This document shows, piece by piece, positions 58,568-64,000 of a stretch of DNA of 64,000 bases (its first letter is position 1; the number at the start of each line of letters is the position of its first letter). The stretch covers positions 434,001 through 498,000 of the forward strand of contig NZ_JTAN02000003.1 in NCBI RefSeq assembly GCF_000949135.2, given 5' to 3'. Made by a program: the position numbers and the translations under genes. Under the pieces are notes generated by a model. It saw only the letters and a list, made by a program, of their open reading frames with translations, made no database searches and was not told the DNA's origin. Source of the DNA: Burkholderia sp. USMB20 (GTDB lineage: Bacteria > Pseudomonadota > Gammaproteobacteria > Burkholderiales > Burkholderiaceae).

Positions 58568-60850
58568 TCATGCGGCGCTTGCCGCGACACTCGCTTCGGT
58601 AGGCGGAAGCCGGCCAGCCTCGCGCAGCGCGGCGCGCACCGTCTCGGGCGTGAACGGCGGCGCGTAGAAGCGCACGCCGGTCGCATCGAACAGCGCATTC
58701 GCGACGGCGGCGGGCCCCGGCACCGACGCCGATTCGCCCGCGCCGAGCGGCGGTTCGCCTTGCCGCGGCATCAGCACCACGTCGACGTCCGGCACTTCGT
58801 CGAAAGTCAGGATCGGATAACTCGCCCATTCGCGCGACGCGACCTTGCCGTCGGCAAACCGCACGCGCTCCTTCAGCGTGCGGCTCAGTACCTGGATCAC
58901 GTTGCCGTGGATCTGGTGGCGCACGCCGTCGGGGTTGATCATCGTGCCGGTGTCCTGGCCGACCGTCACGCGTTCGATGCGGATCTCGCCCGACACGCGA
59001 TCGACGCTCAGGTCGACGATCCATGCGGACCAGGCCGCACCGAAACCGGGGAAGCGGCTGTGGACGTAGCGTGCGTAGGCGACGCCGCGTCCGCGGACGA
59101 CGCGCGCTGCTGCCGCTTCATTTCCGCGATCCACGCGCCGCGGCGTCCAGCCCGCGCGATCGGCGACGGCCTGCAGCAGTTCGGTCGCGCGCGCGTCCTT
59201 GAGATGGCGCAGCCGGAACGCGAGCGGATCGATGCCGGCCAGCGCCGCGCATTCGTCGACGAACGCGTCGTGCGCGAACGAGTTCGGCAATGCCGACACG
59301 CCGCGCAGCCACGAGGCGCGCACGAGCGGCGCGAGATCCTCGCAGACGAAGCGGCGGTTCGGGCTTTCATACGGCGACACGGCGGTGCGGTCGCCCATTT
59401 CGAACACGCGCGGTTCGGGCGCGATCGCGCCGGTCAGGAGCGTCGCGAGCAGCGGCGCGTCGTTCGACGGATAGCGCGTCGTGAAGTCGTAGCCGAGCAG
59501 GCGGCCGTCGCGCGTCACGGTGCCCGTCACCTGCATCAGCTGCCCGGCGCCCTTCGGTTCCCACAGATGCTCGTCCGCGCGCGACAGCTGCACGCGCACC
59601 GGGCGGCCGACCGCGCGCGACAGCAGCAGCGCGTCGCCGCAGACGTCGTCCGCGCCGTTGCGGCCGTAGCAGCCGGCCGCTTCCATCCGCACGATGTCGA
59701 TATCGGCTTCGTCGCGCGCCACGAGCGTCGCGAGGTCGTAGCGCAGCGATACGGGGTTCTGGGTGCCGGACCATACGGTGATCCGGCCGTCGCCGGGCGC
59801 GCGATAGTCGGCGAGCGCGCACGACGGGCCGATCGAGCCGTGCATCTGGAACGGCCACGCATAGGTGCGCGACAGCGTGATCGTGCCGGGTTGCGCGCGT
59901 GCCGCGTCGACGTCGCCTTCGTCGAGCAGCAACCGGCGTTGCGCGGGCGCGGCGGCGATCGCGGCCGCGGGCGTGTCGAGCGGCGGCAGCGCGGGATGCG
60001 GGCGCCACGCGATGCGCAGCTGGCGTGCCGCGCGGATCGCGTGTTCCTCGCGCTCGGCGACGACGCCGACGAAGTCGCCGAGCGCGACGACCGCCACGAG
60101 CCCGGGCACGTCGGCGACCGACGCGCGATCGACGTCGACCAGCGACGTGCCGACGAACGCGCCGCTGTCGTGGCCCGCATACGGCGGCCGCACGACGCGG
60201 CCGTGCAGCATGCCCGGCACGCGCATGTCGTGCACGAACGTGAGCTGGCCGGTGGCTTTCGCAGGCAGGTCGACGCGCGGCGACGACCGGCCGACGATCC
60301 GGTAGCGGGCGGGATCCTTCGTGCGGGCGTTCAGGTCGAGCGTGAGCGCGATGCGGCGCGCCGCGACGAGCGCGGCGAACGTTGCGGTGTGCCCGCCGGC
60401 CGGCGCTGCGATCGTCCCGTCGTCGATGCTCAGTTGCGCGGGGTCGACACCGAAGCGCTCGGCGGCCAGCGCCAGCAGCGCGTGGCGTGCCTGCGCGGCC
60501 GCGCAGCGCAGCGGCGTCGCGGAAATCTGGATCGTCGCGCTCGCGATGGTCGGACCCTGGTTCGGCGTCGCGGCCGTGTCGCCGAGCACCATCGTCACGC
60601 GCGCGGCCGGCACGTCGAGCTCTTCGGCCACGATCTGCGCGAGCGACGTGCGGATGCCGGTGCCGAGGTCGACGTGGCCGTTGAACGCGAGGATGCGTCC
60701 GTCGTCGAGGATCGCGACGAACACCTCGGGCAGCGCCGGCACGTACGACGACAGGCTGCCCGGCTGGCCGGGCGCCGGCTTGGGCGGCGGCGCGGGCGGC
60801 CGGATCACGGTCAGGCAGCCGTCGCGCGCAAGCAGTTCGGAGCGGTTCAC
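58568..60850 (-). CDS. nicB: Molybdopterin-binding large subunit of a NicB-like dehydrogenase
   Basis: A xanthine-dehydrogenase-family molybdenum subunit of 760 residues with the isoquinoline-oxidoreductase domain order: VFVAILDDGRILAFNGHVDL, GDTAATPNQGPTIASATIQI, GRSSPRVDLPAKATGQLTFV, then GCYGRNGADDVCGDALLLSR and the glutamate-containing PPLGAGESASVPGPAAVANA near the end. In the nicotinate pathway this subunit hydroxylates nicotinate at C6. Known NicB of Pseudomonas is longer because of C-terminal cytochrome c domains; no CxxCH motif is present here, and no [2Fe-2S] small-subunit gene (nicA) lies next to it. The start is GTG. Substrate is inferred from the cluster. Confidence 0.82.
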   Translation of the reverse strand: MNRSELLARDGCLTVIRPPAPPPKPAPGQPGSLSSYVPALPEVFVAILDDGRILAFNGHVDLGTGIRTSLAQIVAEELDVPAARVTMVLGDTAATPNQGPTIASATIQISATPLRCAAAQARHALLALAAERFGVDPAQLSIDDGTIAAPAGGHTATFAALVAARRIALTLDLNARTKDPARYRIVGRSSPRVDLPAKATGQLTFVHDMRVPGMLHGRVVRPPYAGHDSGAFVGTSLVDVDRASVADVPGLVAVVALGDFVGVVAEREEHAIRAARQLRIAWRPHPALPPLDTPAAAIAAAPAQRRLLLDEGDVDAARAQPGTITLSRTYAWPFQMHGSIGPSCALADYRAPGDGRITVWSGTQNPVSLRYDLATLVARDEADIDIVRMEAAGCYGRNGADDVCGDALLLSRAVGRPVRVQLSRADEHLWEPKGAGQLMQVTGTVTRDGRLLGYDFTTRYPSNDAPLLATLLTGAIAPEPRVFEMGDRTAVSPYESPNRRFVCEDLAPLVRASWLRGVSALPNSFAHDAFVDECAALAGIDPLAFRLRHLKDARATELLQAVADRAGWTPRRVDRGNEAAAARVVRGRGVAYARYVHSRFPGFGAAWSAWIVDLSVDRVSGEIRIERVTVGQDTGTMINPDGVRHQIHGNVIQVLSRTLKERVRFADGKVASREWASYPILTFDEVPDVDVVLMPRQGEPPLGAGESASVPGPAAVANALFDATGVRFYAPPFTPETVRAALREAGRLPPTEASVAASAA

Positions 60851-61068
60851 GGTTCAGGTGTCCTGTCGGGGAGGGCGCGACCGGCGGCCGGTCGCAGCGG
60901 CTGCGGCGCTGCTGCCGCGTGCCGCGCACGGGGCGTCGGCCCGGGCGTGCGCGATGGCGCACGCGGTCAATCTAGGTCGCCAAAAGCGCAGCGTCAATCG
61001 CGCGCCGGCGCGGGCACGGCTGCCGTTCGTCCCACCCGTGCCGCACCGCCCGCGATCGGCGCGGCGGC

Positions 61069-61728
61069 TCAGCGCGCGTGCACGGCATCGATCGCCGCGA
61101 TCGCATCGTCGAGCGGCATCACGGCCGCGTATTTCTGCTGCATGTCGAACAGGTTCGCGTCGTGCGGCGCGATCGCGCGATCGCCGACGCAATCGGCGAG
61201 CACGAGCGGGCGGAACCCGTGCGACATCGCGTCGACCACGCTCGCGCGCACGCAGCCGCTCGTCACCGCGCCCGCGACGAGCAGCGTCTGCACCGCGCGC
61301 TGCGCGAGCCACGGCGCGAGCTGCGTGCCGAAGAACGCCGACGGCACGGTCTTGCGCACGACGAGTTCGCCGGCGGCGGGCGTGAGTTCGGGCACGATCG
61401 CGCTGTTCGGATGGTGCTCGGTCAGCGTCGCCATGCCGGGCACCTTCAGCGAGAACACGTTGTCGTCGCTGCCGTCGTCCGCGTACACGATGCGGCTGTG
61501 CGCGACCGGCCAGCCGCGTGCGCGCGCGAGCGCGAGCGCCCGCGTCGTGCGCGCGATCGCCGGCGCGATGTTGCCGCCGCCGAACGTCGCGGGATCGGCG
61601 AAGCCGACCACGAAGTCGACGATCAGCAGTCCGATGTTGCCGTGCGGCGGCAGCGGCGTGCCGAAACCCTGCTGGCGGTAGACGTTTGCTTCGGCGTGGC
61701 GGGAAAGATCGGTCATGGTGTCGGGCAC
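61069..61728 (-). CDS. nicF: Maleamate amidohydrolase (isochorismatase-like)
   Basis: NicF hydrolyses maleamate to maleate and ammonia. The 219-residue cysteine hydrolase has the triad Asp38 (LIVDFVVGF), Lys126 (VVRKTVPSAFFGT) and Cys159 (GAVTSGCVRAS), with the cis-peptide before it. The spacing is that of isochorismatase-fold amidohydrolases. Its start is eight bases after the nicX stop in the leftward operon nicE-nicD-nicX-nicF. A second in-frame ATG four codons later is possible. Confidence 0.9.
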   Translation of the reverse strand: MPDTMTDLSRHAEANVYRQQGFGTPLPPHGNIGLLIVDFVVGFADPATFGGGNIAPAIARTTRALALARARGWPVAHSRIVYADDGSDDNVFSLKVPGMATLTEHHPNSAIVPELTPAAGELVVRKTVPSAFFGTQLAPWLAQRAVQTLLVAGAVTSGCVRASVVDAMSHGFRPLVLADCVGDRAIAPHDANLFDMQQKYAAVMPLDDAIAAIDAVHAR

Positions 61729-61735
61729 TCGTCGG

Positions 61736-62776
61736 TCACGCGGGTTGATCGGTCACGCGGCCTTCGCGCACGACGGTCTCGCCGTCGAGCTCGACCGTGC
61801 AGCGGCGCAGCGGGATGTCGATGTGGCAGGTGGTCGTGCGGGTGCCGCCGCCTTCGTTGTTCGGGCCGAGCGAGAACAGGAAGTTGCCTTCGAACGCTCG
61901 CGCATCCATCCCGATCGTCGCCTCGCGGTCGTACAGGCCGAGCGTCGACCAGCGCGCGCGCGGCTGCAGCCCCCAGCCGATGTGCGAGATCGCATAGCCT
62001 TCCGGGTCCGCGAAGGTTTCCATGTAGTCGCGCAGCAGGTCGGCATCGACGCCGCCTTCGATGCGCGTCGCATAGCCGCCTTCGACGGTCAGCGCGATCG
62101 GCTCGCTCACGTAATGTTTCTGCGGCAGCAGGATGTCGCCGCGATCGATCACGATCGTGCCGCGTGCGGCGCGGTCGTTCGGGAAGGTCAGCGCGAAGCC
62201 GCTCGGCCAGTGGTCCCAGCGGCCCGGCGCGTCGACGAAGCCGTATTCGGCGGTCGGCGGGAAATCGCCGAGCGGGCACACGAGCGCCGTGCCGGCCGCC
62301 GAGGTCACGCGCATCTCGCGCGCGGCGGCGATTTTCTTCGCGGCGCCGAGCACGCGCGTGCGGTCGGCCAGTGTCGGCACCATCCGCACCAGCACTTCGG
62401 GCGGCTCGACCGCGAGCAGGATCTTCGTGCCGGATTTCAGGATGTCGTGCTGCTCGGGCGAGAACAGCAGCGTCATCAGGTCGAGCACGAGGTCGCTCTC
62501 GCGCAATGCGGCGATCGCGGCGCGGTTGCCGGTGAGCGGCGTCGTGCCGAGATACGCGAGCGGGTCGCGGCTGAACGCCTTCTCGCCGTTCACCGGCGGC
62601 AGGTCGAGCCGGTTGACGATCGCGCCCATCGATTGCGTCGCGATCAGCGCGCACGACAGCGTCTGCGGATGAGTGGCCGCGCTCGTCAGGATCGTGACGG
62701 TCTGGCCCGGTTCGAGGCGCGACAGCGTGAGCACCTGCTTCCACGCGTCGATCAGTTGATAGTCGCTGACTGGCAT
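61736..62776 (-). CDS. nicX: 2,5-dihydroxypyridine 5,6-dioxygenase
   Basis: NicX opens the ring of 2,5-dihydroxypyridine to N-formylmaleamate with Fe(II) and oxygen. It belongs to a dioxygenase family that resembles M29 aminopeptidases. The 346-residue protein shows the expected iron-site region SHIGWGLQPRARWS and TTTCHIDIPL (His, then His-x-Asp) near residues 262 and 318, and the N-terminal half SRLEPGQTVTILTSAATHPQ. The start follows GGAGC at 62776. It lies between nicD and nicF as in known nic clusters. Confidence 0.9.
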   Translation of the reverse strand: MPVSDYQLIDAWKQVLTLSRLEPGQTVTILTSAATHPQTLSCALIATQSMGAIVNRLDLPPVNGEKAFSRDPLAYLGTTPLTGNRAAIAALRESDLVLDLMTLLFSPEQHDILKSGTKILLAVEPPEVLVRMVPTLADRTRVLGAAKKIAAAREMRVTSAAGTALVCPLGDFPPTAEYGFVDAPGRWDHWPSGFALTFPNDRAARGTIVIDRGDILLPQKHYVSEPIALTVEGGYATRIEGGVDADLLRDYMETFADPEGYAISHIGWGLQPRARWSTLGLYDREATIGMDARAFEGNFLFSLGPNNEGGGTRTTTCHIDIPLRRCTVELDGETVVREGRVTDQPA

Positions 62777-62817
62777 CGTCGGCTCCGGTAATGGCGTGAA
62801 GGGAAGGGGGGGCGAAA

Positions 62818-63648
62818 TCAGGCCGCGAGCGGCGCGCCGAGGAAGTTGCCGAACGCCGCGTAGAAGCCCGCCGCGTTGTCCCACGGGATCATGTGGCCGG
62901 CATCGGGCACGCGCACGTGCTGCATCGACGGCGTCGCACGCTGCAGTTCGGCGACGTCGTCGTCGCGCACCACGTCGCCGCGCTCGGCCGTGATCAGCAG
63001 CGACGGCACGGCCAGTTGCGCGGCATCCGCGTGGAAGTCGTCGGTGTGGAAGCCTTCGTACGACGTACGCACCGCGCGCTCGTCGCAGGTATGCAGCCAC
63101 TCGGCGCGCAGTTGCAGCTCGGCATCGGTCCAGGTCGGGCAGAACGCGCGCATCCCTTCGGCGTCGGTGCCGGCTCGCGCGAGCGCCATCGAGTCGATGT
63201 ACCACGGCAGCTTGCCCGGATAGTCGCGGCGGTTCGGGCCGGACACCGGTGGATCGACGAGCACGACCGATTCGAGCCCGCGGACGCCGCGCCGTGCCGC
63301 GCGCGCGGCGATCCGCGCGCCCATCGAATGGCCGACCAGGCTCGTGCGCGGCAGGCCGAGCGCGGCGACGAACGCCGCGATGTCATCGGCGTGCGCATCG
63401 AGGCCGTAGTCGAGCGACGGCGACGCGTCGGACAGCCCGCGGCCGCGCACGTCGAGCACATAGGTGTCGAACGCCGCGCCGAACACCTCGCCGACGAAGC
63501 CCCACGTGATCGCGGGGCTCGTGATGCCGGGAATCAGCACGATCGCGGGGCGCGACGCGCGCGCGCCCGTGGCGCCGCCGTAGCGCAGGTAGTGCTGGCG
63601 GATGCCGTTGGCGCGGACGTTCGCGCCGTACAGGAAAGTCGAGGACAT
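62818..63648 (-). CDS. nicD: N-formylmaleamate deformylase (alpha/beta hydrolase)
   Basis: NicD removes formate from N-formylmaleamate. The 276-residue alpha/beta hydrolase has nucleophile Ser108 in the elbow VGHSMGARIAA, an oxyanion-hole region VLIPGITSPAITW, an acid in the strand VVLVDPPVSG or after it, and the catalytic His in DAGHMIPWDNA near residue 252. The start MSSTFLYGANVR is the first methionine with homology. It is 26 bases from the preceding nicE gene. Confidence 0.88.
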   Translation of the reverse strand: MSSTFLYGANVRANGIRQHYLRYGGATGARASRPAIVLIPGITSPAITWGFVGEVFGAAFDTYVLDVRGRGLSDASPSLDYGLDAHADDIAAFVAALGLPRTSLVGHSMGARIAARAARRGVRGLESVVLVDPPVSGPNRRDYPGKLPWYIDSMALARAGTDAEGMRAFCPTWTDAELQLRAEWLHTCDERAVRTSYEGFHTDDFHADAAQLAVPSLLITAERGDVVRDDDVAELQRATPSMQHVRVPDAGHMIPWDNAAGFYAAFGNFLGAPLAA

Positions 63649-63674
63649 GGCGATGCTCCGAAGTAGCGGGGCGC

Positions 63675-64000
63675 TCAATACGCGCCGGACAGCAGCGCGC
63701 CGGCGCCGGGCACGATCGGTTCGAGATCGAGTTCGCGCAGCATCGCGTAGGTCGTCGCGATCGCGGCCGTGATCACGGGCTTGCCCGTCATCGCCTCGAC
63801 CTTCGCGACGGCCGGCAGCGACGGCATCTGCACGCACGCGGACAGCACGATCGCATCGGCGTCCTGGTAAGGCAGCGTCTTCACGATGTCGGGCAGGCGC
63901 GCCGGGTCGTGGCGGCCGACGTCGAGGTTGTCGGGGATCTCGAGCGCGCGATACGCGATCACGTCGTAGCCTTCGTTGCGGATGTAGTCGACCACGAGCT
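63675..64000 (-). CDS. nicE: Maleate cis-trans isomerase, C-terminal part
   Basis: NicE isomerises maleate to fumarate by a two-cysteine mechanism in the Asp/Glu racemase fold. Only the last 108 or so residues are in the window; the frame is still open at the right edge (codons read LVVDYIRNEGYD). The second catalytic cysteine lies in VLSACVQMPSLPAV, and the end is GKPVITAAIATTYAMLRELD. The operon order nicE-nicD-nicX-nicF supports the call; a related arylmalonate-type racemase is the alternative. Confidence 0.85.
   Translation of the reverse strand, partial: LVVDYIRNEGYDVIAYRALEIPDNLDVGRHDPARLPDIVKTLPYQDADAIVLSACVQMPSLPAVAKVEAMTGKPVITAAIATTYAMLRELDLEPIVPGAGALLSGAY

Noticed and set aside
1-64000. 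CRISPR arrays, rRNA genes or complete insertion sequences
   Set aside because: No spaced direct-repeat arrays, rRNA-like sequence or transposase reading frames were found.

Overview
The window comes from a high-GC Burkholderiales genome, most likely Burkholderia sensu stricto and possibly a cepacia-complex species. This rests on the very GC-rich codon use, the density of LysR regulators and solute transporters, the Tad pilus locus with Burkholderia-like gene order, and a nicotinate degradation block. The replicon and species cannot be fixed from the sequence alone.

Layout. (1) 1-3047: end of selA, selB and the selenocysteine tRNA selC, a compact selenocysteine-decoding locus. (2) 3048 to about 14021: an accessory block directly behind selC. 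It reads leftwards from a low-GC promoter near 12980 and holds an unannotated 40-residue lasso-peptide precursor, a split B1/B2 leader-binding protein and protease, an asparagine-synthetase-like cyclase, a peptide ABC exporter, and then a MacA-MacB-NodT tripartite pump. A 14-base copy of the selC 3' end recurs at 14008-14021, suggesting an island inserted at selC. (3) 14054-26150: mixed housekeeping and accessory genes: two lipoproteins, a NUDIX hydrolase, an NCS2 purine permease, a broken SDR gene, a monooxygenase plus Fe-alcohol dehydrogenase pair, a LysR regulator, orphan solute-binding proteins, DUF427 and glycolipid-binding-like proteins. (4) 26162-32070: a leftward organosulfur block: binding protein, two permeases, ATPase and two TauD-type dioxygenases. 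(5) 32603-43395: a rightward Tad/Flp pilus operon from flp to tadG with stop-start overlaps along much of its length, followed by a convergent pair of membrane glycosyltransferases (43359-45714). (6) 46004-55787: an orphan binding protein, LysR plus a frameshifted drug exporter, a hydantoin-racemase/NCS1-permease/LysR group, and three small secreted or hypothetical proteins. (7) 56242-64000: nicotinate catabolism: NicT-like transporter, NicR-like MarR regulator, NicB-like dehydrogenase subunit, NicF, NicX, NicD and the end of NicE, which runs off the right edge.

How the genes work together. The lasso genes form a complete path: precursor, leader recognition, leader cleavage, isopeptide ring closure and inner-membrane export, with the downstream MacAB-NodT pump a plausible route across the outer membrane. 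The Tad genes encode pilin, prepilin peptidase, secretin, ATPase, platform proteins and minor pilins. NicX, NicD, NicE and NicF convert 2,5-dihydroxypyridine to fumarate via N-formylmaleamate, maleamate and maleate.

The lasso cluster is the best candidate for something undescribed. Its precursor has a predicted Ser1-Asp8 ring, Ile instead of Thr at leader position -2, a strongly cationic Gly-rich core, and a perfect 15-bp stem-loop separating the precursor gene from the processing genes. All assignments are made by reading the sequence; no database search was run.
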